Of a stretch of DNA of 37,043 bases, positions 6,882 to 14,694 are shown one piece after another. A program made the translations under genes and the position numbers. Within the stretch, counting starts at the first letter, position 1, and each line of letters opens with the position of its first letter. The stretch is taken from positions 1 to 37,043 of the forward strand of contig CAYUKM010000012.1 of assembly GCA_964445255.1 (NCBI GenBank). The letters are read 5' to 3'. The stretch comes from SHLQ01 sp964445255. Its GTDB lineage: Bacteria; Actinomycetota; Acidimicrobiia; Acidimicrobiales; SHLQ01. The notes under the pieces are model-generated. The model was not told the origin of the DNA. It made no database searches and saw nothing but the letters and a program-made list of their open reading frames with translations.

Positions 6882-8594
6882 CTAGTCCATTGGTGGAGTT
6901 GGGCCGACGGTGTAGGTGAAAGTGCGACGTCCGGCCTCGATCGTCATTCCTGGCTCAAGGACGGCGGTTTGGCCCGAACGCAACTTGGTTCGAGTCTGTC
7001 GTTCGCCATTGGAGACGATGTAGGTACCGCTCTCGGAGCCCATGTCTGCGATTTCGACATCCCAACCGCTAAGCCGCATCTCCATGTGGACGCTGTGGAT
7101 ACCGCCCTCACCATCGTCGAGACGGATGATGGTGGCCGGTTCGCCAGCGACGGAGTAGCCAGCGGGTACGCCGGACCCGATTGCTGCTGGACGCTCGATC
7201 GACAGCTTCGCACCGTCGTCGAACGTAAGCATTCCAAGGGGTGGGCGATCGCCCATCTCTTCGTCAATGTCAGGGTCGATGCGGGCACCACACGTCATGC
7301 ACGGGGAGCCATCGGGCTTGGTGAGGTGTCCGGCAAGGCATCGGACGCCACGGAGCTGTGGTCGAGTCTGTGTCAGCGACGCAATCGGTGAGGGCTCGGC
7401 AGGTTGTGAAGGCTCAACATCGTTCGGGTTGGCCAACGCCTCTGGAGTATCGACAGCTTCGTCGTACGTGGATTCGTCCGTAATAGGTTCGTCCTCGGTG
7501 TCTTCTGCGTCGATCAGGTCGGGGCGATCGAAAACCGATGCGTTCGGATCGAGTTCCGCTTCAGAGTCCCCCAACGAGATCGGTAGACCGATCTCGTCCT
7601 CAGCTGGATTGATGCGCTGGTCGAGACGGGTGAAAAGTCCCGATGCTGCAAGACCCGCTGCTCCTGCGGCAACTCCACCTGCGACCGCTGTAGGTACGAC
7701 GGGCGCTGCATAAGGCTCAGATTCCTGCACTGCATCTTCGGCGATTGGAGCCTCGGGTGCTTGTTCGATCAGTTCCTCGGGTACTTCTTCGGTAGCCGGT
7801 GCTTCGAGTGCTTCTTCGACGAGTGTTTCTTCAGCGACGGGCGTTTCAATGAGGGCGAGCTCTACTTCTTCGGCGATTGGAGCCTCGGGTGCTTCTTCGA
7901 TCAGTTCCTCGGGTACTTCTTCGGTAGCCGGTGCGTCGAGTGCTGCTTCGGCGATCGGTTCTACTGGTGCTTCCTCGATTGGAGCTGCGGTCTCAGGAAC
8001 CGGCTCAACAACCGGTACAGCGAAGGCCGCAACGGCTGGTTCTTCTTCGACCTCTGGTTCAGCAACTGGCGCTGGCGCGGCTTGCGCCTCGGGCTGTTGC
8101 ATTTCGTCGACCCAACGCCCGGATGCAGGCATTGGTCCATTGGTGTCGAGCATGAAGCCGCCAGCAGGTACGACTCCGTCGCGCAACACTCCAACAATTG
8201 GCGAGTCGGACTGTGCGCCAGCCATGACTCGTTCCACGGTGCCGTGGAGTGTGACGTCAATCCAAGTGCTCGACTCCGAACCGTCGAGGATCGTCTCGGC
8301 ATCGTCGATCGTGAGCGACAGCGTGGTGTCGCCAAAGACGAAGGCCGCGACCTTGTCGCCGTCAACCGAAACACATGCGAGCTTCGGGTGATCGTCGTAG
8401 CCGAGAATGGTGATCTCGGTGGTGAGGGCTCGTACGACCTCGGTCCACGATTCGCCCGCGAGGGCATTCAAGCGTGCCACCAAGGTGTTGAGTTCGGACT
8501 CATCACCTTCGGCATAGGCGGTTAGTCCATTGACATGGGCCACGATTCCGGCCCCAGTCGAGATATGCACTCCCCGGTTCGCGTTGAACGACAT
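6882..8594 (-). CDS. FHA-domain protein with acidic repeat linker and zinc-ribbon-like motif
   Basis: This protein of 570 residues has three parts. Residues 1 to about 165 are a compact domain of unknown type. A long Ala/Glu/Pro-rich linker follows, with two near-identical units and a short hydrophobic AVAGGVAAGAAGLAASGLF stretch that could be a weak membrane segment. Near residue 415 a C-x3-H-x8-C-x2-C pattern (CLAGH then CMTC) suggests a zinc ribbon. Residues 456-570 form an FHA domain with the expected SVHMEM (SxxH) and GSESGTY elements, which in the family bind phosphothreonine. Start: ATG at 8594 has AAGGAGA just upstream; the frame extends to 9050 but that part lies opposite the racemase gene. 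A partner Ser/Thr kinase is not in the window. Confidence 0.8.
   Translation of the reverse strand: MSFNANRGVHISTGAGIVAHVNGLTAYAEGDESELNTLVARLNALAGESWTEVVRALTTEITILGYDDHPKLACVSVDGDKVAAFVFGDTTLSLTIDDAETILDGSESSTWIDVTLHGTVERVMAGAQSDSPIVGVLRDGVVPAGGFMLDTNGPMPASGRWVDEMQQPEAQAAPAPVAEPEVEEEPAVAAFAVPVVEPVPETAAPIEEAPVEPIAEAALDAPATEEVPEELIEEAPEAPIAEEVELALIETPVAEETLVEEALEAPATEEVPEELIEQAPEAPIAEDAVQESEPYAAPVVPTAVAGGVAAGAAGLAASGLFTRLDQRINPAEDEIGLPISLGDSEAELDPNASVFDRPDLIDAEDTEDEPITDESTYDEAVDTPEALANPNDVEPSQPAEPSPIASLTQTRPQLRGVRCLAGHLTKPDGSPCMTCGARIDPDIDEEMGDRPPLGMLTFDDGAKLSIERPAAIGSGVPAGYSVAGEPATIIRLDDGEGGIHSVHMEMRLSGWDVEIADMGSESGTYIVSNGERQTRTKLRSGQTAVLEPGMTIEAGRRTFTYTVGPTPPMD
7736..7950. repeat. Imperfect 132-bp direct repeat inside the FHA protein linker
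   Basis: Bases 7736-7818 and 7868-7950 match over 83 bp with three differences, offset by 132 bp (44 codons). In the protein this gives two copies of a unit containing EEVPEELIE and APEAPIAE. The near identity at DNA level, including synonymous positions, indicates a recent duplication or ongoing conversion. Confidence 0.85.
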
Positions 8595-8696
8595 GACATC
8601 TCCTTCACACATGATGCGTGGTGCACTATCGGCAACTTTTGGGAGAATCCAAGAAAATACGACATGGGCATTGTGTCGCCCGCCAAACTTGTGTTC

Positions 8697-9386
8697 ATGA
8701 AACGTATTGGTTTGCTTGGTGGGATGAGTTGGGAGTCGTCGGTTCACTACGAGGAACTGGTCAATACCGAGGTTCGATCTCGACTCGGAGGAACCAACTC
8801 GGCCGACCTCGTCCTTCGCAGTTACAACTTCGCCGATATCCAGGCGATCCAGGAACAGAGCGATTGGAAGCAGGCGGGAAAACTTCTCGCCGACGGCGCC
8901 AAAATGCTCGTCGATGCAGGTGCTGAAGTGATCGCTTTGTGCACCAACACGATGCACATCGTGGCCGATACGGTCGCCGAGGCTACCGATGCCACCTTTG
9001 TAAACCTCTTGGACGTCACGGCGAAGGCGATACGTGCCGACGATCATCACACCGTCGGCCTACTCGGTACTCGGTTCACGATGGAGATGGACTTCTACCG
9101 GGAACGGCTTGAGGGGCAAGGTTTGACGATTCTCACCCCCAACGACGAAGACCGGACCATCGTGCATGATGTGATTTACAACGAGCTCGTGCGAGGCGAG
9201 CTCAACCGTGAGAGCCGAGAGAACTATCTCGACATCATCGATAGGCTCGGATCATCCGGTGCTCAGGGCATTATCGCCGGTAGCACAGAGATTGAACTGC
9301 TCGTCGGCGCCGACGACATCTTCTTGCCGTATTACCCGACCACGGAGATCCACGCCACGGCGATCGTCGACGCAGCCCTCTCTTAG
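8697..9386 (+). CDS. Aspartate/glutamate racemase family protein with Cys-Ser active site
   Basis: This 229-residue protein aligns end to end with E. coli YgeA-type broad-specificity amino-acid racemases: MKRIGLLGGMSWESS at the start, LCTNTMH in the middle and an IHA-containing C-terminus. Family enzymes work without PLP and use two cysteines as acid and base. The first is present (C82), but the second site reads GSTEIELL, with S196 where the family has Cys. The usual D before TT near residue 214 is also replaced, by P. It may be a racemase with changed specificity or direction, a different enzyme, or inactive. Upstream in-frame starts exist (ATG 8664, GTG 8691); 8697 gives the family N-terminus. 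It diverges from the FHA gene. Confidence 0.85.
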   Translation: MKRIGLLGGMSWESSVHYEELVNTEVRSRLGGTNSADLVLRSYNFADIQAIQEQSDWKQAGKLLADGAKMLVDAGAEVIALCTNTMHIVADTVAEATDATFVNLLDVTAKAIRADDHHTVGLLGTRFTMEMDFYRERLEGQGLTILTPNDEDRTIVHDVIYNELVRGELNRESRENYLDIIDRLGSSGAQGIIAGSTEIELLVGADDIFLPYYPTTEIHATAIVDAALS

Positions 9387-9411
9387 TACCGGTCGCTCTT
9401 GGATCCGTGGC

Positions 9412-9417
9412 TAAGGT
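9412..9417 (+). promoter_or_regulatory. -10 element of leaderless promoter (LLM oxidoreductase)
   Basis: TAAGGT fits TANNNT and is followed by six bases and the ATG at 9424. No ribosome binding site is visible. Confidence 0.55.
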
Positions 9418-9423
9418 TCCGCC

Positions 9424-10464
9424 ATGAAGATCTCGATGACGATCACCTACAGCGACGACCCGTTGGCGGCGGTCGCCAACGCTCAGGCCATGGAGAAAGC
9501 GGGCGTCGATCAGGCATGGGTGGCCGAGGCCTACAGCTTCGATGCGATCTCTACGCTCGGATTCCTTGCTGCGAGCACCGAAACGATGGAGCTGGTATCG
9601 GGCATCCTTCCGATCTATAGCCGCACCCCTACCCTCATCGCGATGACCGCAGCGACGCTCGATTCGCTATCGGGTGGTCGCTTCTCGCTCGGGCTCGGTG
9701 CATCGGGCCCCCAAGTCATCGAGGGTTGGCACGGGGTTCCGTTCAACCGGCCGCTTGGACGCACCCGCGAGATCATCGAGGTGTGCCGCAAGGTGTGGAA
9801 GCGGGAGCGCCTCGAACACGTTGGTCGCAACTACCAGATGCCCTACATGGGTGAAGGCGCTACCGGGCTTGGCAAGTCGCTCAAGTTGATCAACACACCA
9901 GTTCGAGATGACATCCCCGTCTACATCGCAGCGATCGGTGAGAAGAACGTGGCGATGGCCGCAGAGATCGCGAACGGCTGGATCCCCATCTTCTTCCATC
10001 CCGAGAAGGCCCGGGAGGCGTGGGGAGCGTCGCTCGATGAGGGCACAGCCAAGCGAGATCCGGCCCTTGGCACACTCGAGGTCATCGCGGGCGGAATGGT
10101 CGCCATCACCAAGACCGAGGAAGAGGCCGCGGAGATGCGCCACTTCGCCCGTCCAACAGCCGCGCTCTACATCGGTGGGATGGGAGCGAAGTCGAAGAAC
10201 TTCTACAACACCCTCTTCGAGCGTTACGGCTACGAGGCCGAGGCCGAGCAGGTCCAGGATCTCTACCTTTCCGGCAAGAAAGAAGAGGCCGCAGCGGCGA
10301 TCCCCGATTCGTTCCTCCAAGCCACCAACCTGGTAGGTACCGAAGGCTTCATCAAAGATCGACTCGAGGCCTTCGCCGAAGCCGGCGTCACCAGCTTCAC
10401 TCTGCATCCTGCGGCTGAGGACCCGCTCGCGCTCGTGTCCCAGATAAAGGAGTGGGTGAGCTAG
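9424..10464 (+). CDS. LLM-class (luciferase-like) F420-dependent oxidoreductase
   Basis: This 346-residue protein is a TIM-barrel luciferase-like oxidoreductase. The typical elements are MEKAGVDQAWVAEAYSFDA (first helix and loop), SGILPIYSRTPTLIAMTAATLD, then SGGRFSLGLGASGPQ, which frames the flavin/F420 phosphate site, and the C-terminal EAGVTSFTLHP. In Actinobacteria members of this shape mostly use coenzyme F420 rather than FMN; that cofactor assignment is inferred from lineage and family. Substrate unknown. It is cytoplasmic. It lies 37 bp behind the racemase-like gene on the same strand but has its own leaderless promoter signal at 9412-9417, so it can be transcribed alone. Confidence 0.87.
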   Translation: MKISMTITYSDDPLAAVANAQAMEKAGVDQAWVAEAYSFDAISTLGFLAASTETMELVSGILPIYSRTPTLIAMTAATLDSLSGGRFSLGLGASGPQVIEGWHGVPFNRPLGRTREIIEVCRKVWKRERLEHVGRNYQMPYMGEGATGLGKSLKLINTPVRDDIPVYIAAIGEKNVAMAAEIANGWIPIFFHPEKAREAWGASLDEGTAKRDPALGTLEVIAGGMVAITKTEEEAAEMRHFARPTAALYIGGMGAKSKNFYNTLFERYGYEAEAEQVQDLYLSGKKEEAAAAIPDSFLQATNLVGTEGFIKDRLEAFAEAGVTSFTLHPAAEDPLALVSQIKEWVS

Positions 10465-10589
10465 CACCTCGTGAGAGCATCATGGCCTTTCGTTCGAGGA
10501 TTGCGAGTTGAGCTGATCCCTCTACCGCCTCGAGGTTGACTAGTCTTGCGGAGCGGGTTCTGGCGGATCCACACCCGAAAGGCTGATTA

Positions 10590-12434
10590 GTGCATTCTTC
10601 TCGTGCGCGCCTCATTAGCAACCCCTCACGACCCTCCCTGTTGTGGATGGGGCTTGGTTCTCTTGTGCTGCTCATCATCCTCGGCTTAGCTGGCCCCCTG
10701 GGCGCACAGCAGGGCGCCGTCACCACCGAGGATCAACAGCTTCTCGGCCCAAACCGAGGCGATGACGACTTCTTCGGCGCCGATGTTTCCGTCGACGGCG
10801 ACACGATGGTCATCGGCGCAAACCGAGCCGGGGCTGGCTCGTCTAGTTTCGCAGGGGCTGCGTACGTGTTTGTACGGGTCGATGGGCAATGGCTGTGGGA
10901 ACAGACGATTACCTCTCCAACGCCAGCCGACGGCGACTTGTTCGGAAACACCGTTGATATCGATGGCGACACGATCGTCGTTGGCGCCGCCAATGAAGGC
11001 GTGCAGCGTTCGGGTGCGGCCTATGTATTTGTACGTTCCGACGGCGGTTGGAACCAGCAGTCAAGGCTCGCCTTGTCCGGAGGCAACCCCTTTGACGGGT
11101 TCGGTACCTCGACCGCGATCGATGGCGACACGATCGTCGTCGGCGCGGTGCGCGGCGAAGGGCGCAACGGAGACGACGGGGCGGCCTACGTATTCACACG
11201 CACAGCCCAAACGTGGGCAGGACAAGCGGTGATCACTGCATCTGACGGCGGTAGCGGTGATCGCTTCGGCGAGCGGGTGTCGATCGATGACGGCACGATT
11301 GTGGTGGGTTCGCCGCGTGCCCAAGACAGTGGCGCTACCTACGTCTTCGTCGGGTCGGGTGACAGCTGGTCCGAACAGGCGATCCTCCAGGCTGCCAGCA
11401 CTGACGAAGACGACGAATTCGGTGACGCAGTCGCCATAGACGGCGACACGATTGTCGTCGGCGCGAACCGCGCTGAGGGAAATGGCATCAGCCTCTCCGG
11501 CGCAGCGTACGTCTTTACGAGGGTTGGAACCGTCTGGTCCGAACAAGAGATATTGGTCGGCTCTGACACCTATACTGGAGACTTCTTCGGGGCCTCGGTC
11601 GCGATCGATGGTGACCAGATTGTGGTCGGCTCGACCTTCGGTGATTCGGCTCGGTCCACCGCGGGCTCCGCCTATGTCTATGCCCGCTCAGGTCTCCGCT
11701 GGACCGAACAACAAATTCTTGGCTCGTCGAGTCCGACGATTAGCGATCGATTCGGGGCTGCTGTTGATCTTGACGTAGGTACCGTCGTCGTTGGAGCGCC
11801 GTCGGTCGACATCGACAACCTGACAGATGTCGGCACGGCTCTGACCTTTCAACTCGACAACGCTTCGCTTGTGCGATGCCAAAACGCAGCGATCACCGTG
11901 AACATTGCCGCGGGCGATGTGCCCACCGATGGCGACGATGTGATCCTGGGTACCGCAGGACCCGACGTGATCAACGGCGGCGAAGGTGACGACATCATCT
12001 GCGGCGCAGGTGGTGACGATGTCATCAACGGTGGCGACGGCAAAGATCTGATCGACGGTGGTGCTGGCGACGACATGATCAACGCCGGTCAGGGCCTCGA
12101 CGCCGTGTTTGCTGGAGGCGGCGACGACTTCGTTTCCGGGGGGCGAGGCAAGGACACGATCTTCGGAGGCGCCGGCAACGACGACCTTCGCGGCAATGAG
12201 GGCACCGACACCATCGATGGCGGTGCCGGCGATGATGAGTTGCGCGGAGGTCAAAAGGCTGACCTGTTGGTCGGTGGAACGGGCAACGATGAACTCATCG
12301 GTGGTACTCGCCCAGACGTTCTTGACGGAGGCCCAGGAGTTGATTCATTCAACGGCGGCTCTGGCGCCGACTCCTGTGCAGCAGACCCGGATGGGGCCTC
12401 ATCGGAGATCAGCGACTCGTGCGAGCTTCGCTAG
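10590..12434 (+). CDS. Secreted FG-GAP beta-propeller protein with RTX calcium-binding tail
   Basis: This 614-residue protein has an N-terminal signal peptide (hydrophobic LLWMGLGSLVLLIILGLAG, likely cut after GA near residue 40). Residues about 48-425 hold seven repeats of the form D-x-FG-x-x-V-x-IDGDTIVVGA ... AAYVF, which should form a seven-bladed FG-GAP propeller. Residues about 445-590 are RTX-type nonapeptides (GGxGxD), which bind calcium and fold on export. The tail has two Cys about 16 residues apart, likely a disulfide. The start is GTG with GAAAGG seven bases upstream. No type I secretion genes are nearby and the signal peptide points to Sec export. The role is unknown; adhesion or matrix binding is a reasonable guess. 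Confidence 0.85.
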   Translation: MHSSRARLISNPSRPSLLWMGLGSLVLLIILGLAGPLGAQQGAVTTEDQQLLGPNRGDDDFFGADVSVDGDTMVIGANRAGAGSSSFAGAAYVFVRVDGQWLWEQTITSPTPADGDLFGNTVDIDGDTIVVGAANEGVQRSGAAYVFVRSDGGWNQQSRLALSGGNPFDGFGTSTAIDGDTIVVGAVRGEGRNGDDGAAYVFTRTAQTWAGQAVITASDGGSGDRFGERVSIDDGTIVVGSPRAQDSGATYVFVGSGDSWSEQAILQAASTDEDDEFGDAVAIDGDTIVVGANRAEGNGISLSGAAYVFTRVGTVWSEQEILVGSDTYTGDFFGASVAIDGDQIVVGSTFGDSARSTAGSAYVYARSGLRWTEQQILGSSSPTISDRFGAAVDLDVGTVVVGAPSVDIDNLTDVGTALTFQLDNASLVRCQNAAITVNIAAGDVPTDGDDVILGTAGPDVINGGEGDDIICGAGGDDVINGGDGKDLIDGGAGDDMINAGQGLDAVFAGGGDDFVSGGRGKDTIFGGAGNDDLRGNEGTDTIDGGAGDDELRGGQKADLLVGGTGNDELIGGTRPDVLDGGPGVDSFNGGSGADSCAADPDGASSEISDSCELR

Positions 12435-12448
12435 TTGTTCGGCCTAGA

Positions 12449-13297
12449 TCACAAGCCGAGATGGGCTCGAACCTCGTTCGCCACCCCGACCGGATCCTGC
12501 AACGGTCCGAAGTGAGTGATGTCGGGGAAGTCTATGAGTTGTCCTTGGGGGAGCAGTTCGACGATCGGCTCCCCGAGTAGCGACGCAAGTCCGCCATCAC
12601 CGCTTCGTCCGACGATGATCTTCGACTCGACCTCAGAGGCTTGGTCTAAGTGGATCGTCTTCGCGCCCCGTCGATAGATCTCCGCCTCGTGCCTCGGCTG
12701 GCATTTCAGCGTGACCGAACCATCGGCGGTCTCGGTGAAGCCATGGTGCACATAGTCGAAGAGCACATCAGCGCGGAAGAGCCCTAGTGGTGGCCGGGCC
12801 GAATACCGCATGAGTGCGGCGTCTTTCGATGGGAACGATTTGATTCGACCCTCAGCTGAGCGGCTGAGATGCGAATCCGGCTCTACCGCACCGAGGGGAG
12901 GCAACACCGGCTCAAAGGTGAACACTGAGGTCAAAGCCCCAGGCTGCTTTCGTTCGAGGTCGATCATGGCCGCGCCGCCGAGCGAATGCCCGAAGCCGTA
13001 CACCCGGTCGATTCCGAGCGCATGAAGATGGTCGAGCGCGGTTAGGAGGTCCTCGGTCATTCCCGACCATTCGAGGTGGTCGAAGTCCTCGACCGCTGTG
13101 CTGTCTCCGTGGCTACGGAAGTCGAGCGCGAAGACCCTGACGTCGCCAAGCGCGGCGGCGAAGGCCCGGTAGCAGCGACCATGGAACCCGTTGGCGTGTG
13201 CCACGAGCAGGGTTTCGACGGAGTCATCGTCACCAGAGAGCTGGTGGAGCGCAAGCGTTCCGGCGACCCCATCGAGCATCTTCGGTTCTCGGCTCAT
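12449..13297 (-). CDS. Alpha/beta hydrolase
   Basis: This 282-residue protein has the alpha/beta-hydrolase fold. It shows the HANGF oxyanion-side segment near residue 35, RVFALDFRSHGDS, the nucleophile elbow GFGHSLGG, and a C-terminal DITHFGP with the catalytic His. Esterases, lactonases and C-C hydrolases share this layout, so the substrate is not assignable. An upstream GTG or ATG in frame would extend it to 13315, but the ATG at 13297 forms an ATGA overlap with the stop codon of the NUDIX gene and is the likely start. That overlap implies translational coupling, so the pair forms an operon. It converges on the FG-GAP/RTX gene with 14 bp between them and no clear terminator. Confidence 0.87.
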   Translation of the reverse strand: MSREPKMLDGVAGTLALHQLSGDDDSVETLLVAHANGFHGRCYRAFAAALGDVRVFALDFRSHGDSTAVEDFDHLEWSGMTEDLLTALDHLHALGIDRVYGFGHSLGGAAMIDLERKQPGALTSVFTFEPVLPPLGAVEPDSHLSRSAEGRIKSFPSKDAALMRYSARPPLGLFRADVLFDYVHHGFTETADGSVTLKCQPRHEAEIYRRGAKTIHLDQASEVESKIIVGRSGDGGLASLLGEPIVELLPQGQLIDFPDITHFGPLQDPVGVANEVRAHLGL

Positions 13298-13821
13298 AGA
13301 CGTTCGTACTCCCACCCCGTGGGCTTGTCGGCGTCGTAGGGCATGGTGCCATGGAACGCCCGAGGGTCCTCATCGAACACGAGTGGTACGAAGTAGCGGT
13401 CGCCGTCCCACATCGGAAGGTCCGCACTCGCGCGAACGTCAGCGTCGTTGCTGCATGCGTCAAGAAGTCGGGTCCTTGGAATCCATTCGAGACTGCCCTC
13501 GTGGTTCGAGGAGGGAGGTTCTCCAGTCCACGCCGTGGCGAGGAAGATAAAACCCAGCCAGTCCTCGCGCTTGGGGCCGAAGTTCGTCCACGTAATCGTG
13601 CCCCGGAACGAAAGCTCGTCGAGTTGCAGTCCCGTCTCCTCGTCGATCTCTCGACGGAACCCAGCCACGACACCCTCGTCAGCTTCGAGCTTGCCGCCCA
13701 AGCCATTCACCTTGCCGAAGTGATCGTCGTCGGGACGAGCGTTGCGCCGAATCATCAACACGTTGTCGCTTTGTTGATCCCACAGGTACCCAAGGGTCCC
13801 AGTAATCGGCACAAATGGCAT
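13294..13821 (-). CDS. NUDIX hydrolase (MutT-like)
   Basis: This 175-residue protein carries a complete Nudix box at residues 43-65: G-x5-E-x7-R-E-I-x-E-E-x-G-L. The box binds Mg2+ and catalyses cleavage of a nucleoside diphosphate linked to another moiety. The N-terminal TLGYLWDQQSDNVLMIRR strand and the following FGKVNGLGGK are like 8-oxo-dGTP diphosphatase and related pyrophosphatases, so a housecleaning role is plausible; the exact substrate is not determined. The ATG at 13821 is preceded by TAGCGT and six bases, so the transcript is probably leaderless. It is the first gene of a two-gene operon with the alpha/beta hydrolase. Confidence 0.9.
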   Translation of the reverse strand: MPFVPITGTLGYLWDQQSDNVLMIRRNARPDDDHFGKVNGLGGKLEADEGVVAGFRREIDEETGLQLDELSFRGTITWTNFGPKREDWLGFIFLATAWTGEPPSSNHEGSLEWIPRTRLLDACSNDADVRASADLPMWDGDRYFVPLVFDEDPRAFHGTMPYDADKPTGWEYERL

Positions 13822-13827
13822 CCCGCC

Positions 13828-13833
13828 ACGCTA
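13828..13833 (-). promoter_or_regulatory. -10 element of leaderless promoter (NUDIX-hydrolase operon)
   Basis: TAGCGT on the minus strand matches TANNNT, with six bases (GGCGGG) before the ATG at 13821. The G-rich spacer is too close to the ATG to be a ribosome binding site. Confidence 0.55.
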
Positions 13834-13859
13834 GCCCTCCAACAGGGGTCTGGGCTGGT

Positions 13860-13883
13860 TCAGGTGGTGGGGGCAACACCTGA
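13860..13883. terminator. Weak hairpin after the HD-protein gene
   Basis: TCAGGTG (13860-13866) pairs perfectly with CACCTGA (13877-13883) across a 10-base loop, between the HD gene's stop and the NUDIX promoter. There is no T-run on either side, so its role as terminator is uncertain. Confidence 0.25.
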
Positions 13884-13893
13884 TGTTGGCGAG

Positions 13894-14493
13894 TCAGTTG
13901 ATCGGGGTGTCTTTGGTGGTTCCGATTGGGGCTACGCCCTTGACCTTGGACTCTCGACTGAAGACTTCTTCCATCATCGGGATGAAGTCTTCGATCTGGA
14001 GGGTGGGGTAGTCAGGGTCGAAGCAGTTTTGGTCGTATTGCTCGCAGAAGCGAACGCACGCGTCGAAGTACTCGTGATCCTTATGGATGTTGCGGGCGTC
14101 CTTGTCGCCACCCATGTGGTGGAAGTAGTAGTAGCCCTGAAACAGGCCGTGGTGCTTCACAATCCAATGGGTCTCGTCGTCAACGTAGGGGCGAAGGATC
14201 GCAGCAGCCGTTGAGCTGTGATTTTCGGGCGAGAACGAGTCGGCCACATCGTGGAGGAGCGCAGCCACCACCATGTCGATCGATTCGTCGGCACGTAGTG
14301 CCCTGGTGGCTGATTGGAGTGAGTGGTCGTACCGGTCGATCTGGTAGCCGAGCTTGGGACCCTTCATGACCTTGAGCATCGCGACCAGGTTCTCGACCGC
14401 TTCGCCTTGGGTGTGCTCGGTATAGAGACGCCCAAGCATCTCGTAGTCCTCGCGTGTCCCGTCGGCCATCTGCGTCCAGCTCACTTGCTCCAT
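13894..14493 (-). CDS. HD-domain protein resembling PhnZ/MIOX-type diiron oxygenases
   Basis: From the ATG at 14493 this is a 199-residue protein. It contains RYDHSLQSA (H57), ALLHDVAD (H81, D82), H92, KHHG (H114, H115) and EQYDQNCFD (D154). The order and the EHSLQ/DHSLQ motif recall PhnZ, the HD-fold mixed-valent diiron oxygenase that cleaves 2-amino-1-hydroxyethylphosphonate, and its relative TmpB. A hydrolytic HD phosphohydrolase is the alternative. No phosphonate genes are in the window. Start is uncertain between ATG 14493 and ATG 14469. The first 29 bases of the gene and 26 bases upstream are repeated after the first N gap, an assembly overlap. After removing it, TTGACA and TGTCCT appear at a 17-base spacing six bases before the ATG. 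Confidence 0.72.
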   Translation of the reverse strand: MEQVSWTQMADGTREDYEMLGRLYTEHTQGEAVENLVAMLKVMKGPKLGYQIDRYDHSLQSATRALRADESIDMVVAALLHDVADSFSPENHSSTAAAILRPYVDDETHWIVKHHGLFQGYYYFHHMGGDKDARNIHKDHEYFDACVRFCEQYDQNCFDPDYPTLQIEDFIPMMEEVFSRESKVKGVAPIGTTKDTPIN

Positions 14494-14519
14494 GGCACAA
14501 GGACACTCCCTCCGACACC
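14465..14519. repeat. 55-bp contig-end duplicate, copy 1
   Basis: These 55 bases are identical to 14620-14674 on the other side of the first N run. An exact 55-base match that ends precisely at the gap is what a de Bruijn assembler with k = 55 leaves at a contig end, so it is most likely one genomic copy. Confidence 0.85.
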
Positions 14520-14619
14520 NNNNNNNNNNNNNNNNNNNNNNNNNNNNNNNNNNNNNNNNNNNNNNNNNNNNNNNNNNNNNNNNNNNNNNNNNNNNNNNNN
14601 NNNNNNNNNNNNNNNNNNN
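14520..14619. other. Assembly gap (100 N), probably artificial
   Basis: Exactly 100 N, a conventional scaffold placeholder. The flanking ends share 55 identical bases, so the two contigs probably overlap and no sequence is missing. Confidence 0.9.
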
Positions 14620-14674
14620 GCCATCTGCGTCCAGCTCACTTGCTCCATGGCACAAGGACACTCCCTCCGACACC
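14620..14674. repeat. 55-bp contig-end duplicate, copy 2
   Basis: Identical to 14465-14519. It is followed by only 36 further bases before the next gap, so the middle contig is just 91 bases long. Confidence 0.85.
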
Positions 14675-14683
14675 TCTTGTCAA
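14655..14683 (-). promoter_or_regulatory. Promoter candidate for the HD-protein gene
   Basis: On the minus strand TTGACA (14678-14683) is a perfect -35 box. After 17 bases comes TGTCCT (14655-14660), and six bases later the second copy of the HD gene's ATG (14646-14648). If the duplicate is collapsed, this is the real promoter of the gene at 13894-14493 and gives a leaderless mRNA. The -10 box deviates from TANNNT at one key position. Confidence 0.4.
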
Positions 14684-14694
14684 CAGATGTCCGT

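Noticed and set aside
7761..8525. Long plus-strand reading frame rich in Phe, Gly and Cys opposite the FHA gene
   Set aside because: It is the mirror of the Glu/Ala-rich linker codons; composition is unlike any protein family and there is no start signal.
8595..9050. Upstream extension of the FHA gene to 9050
   Set aside because: It lies opposite the racemase-like gene, and a good ribosome binding site marks the ATG at 8594.
13351..14214. Plus-strand reading frame of 287 codons over the NUDIX and HD genes
   Set aside because: It crosses two well supported minus-strand genes and their intergenic gap and shows no recognisable domain.
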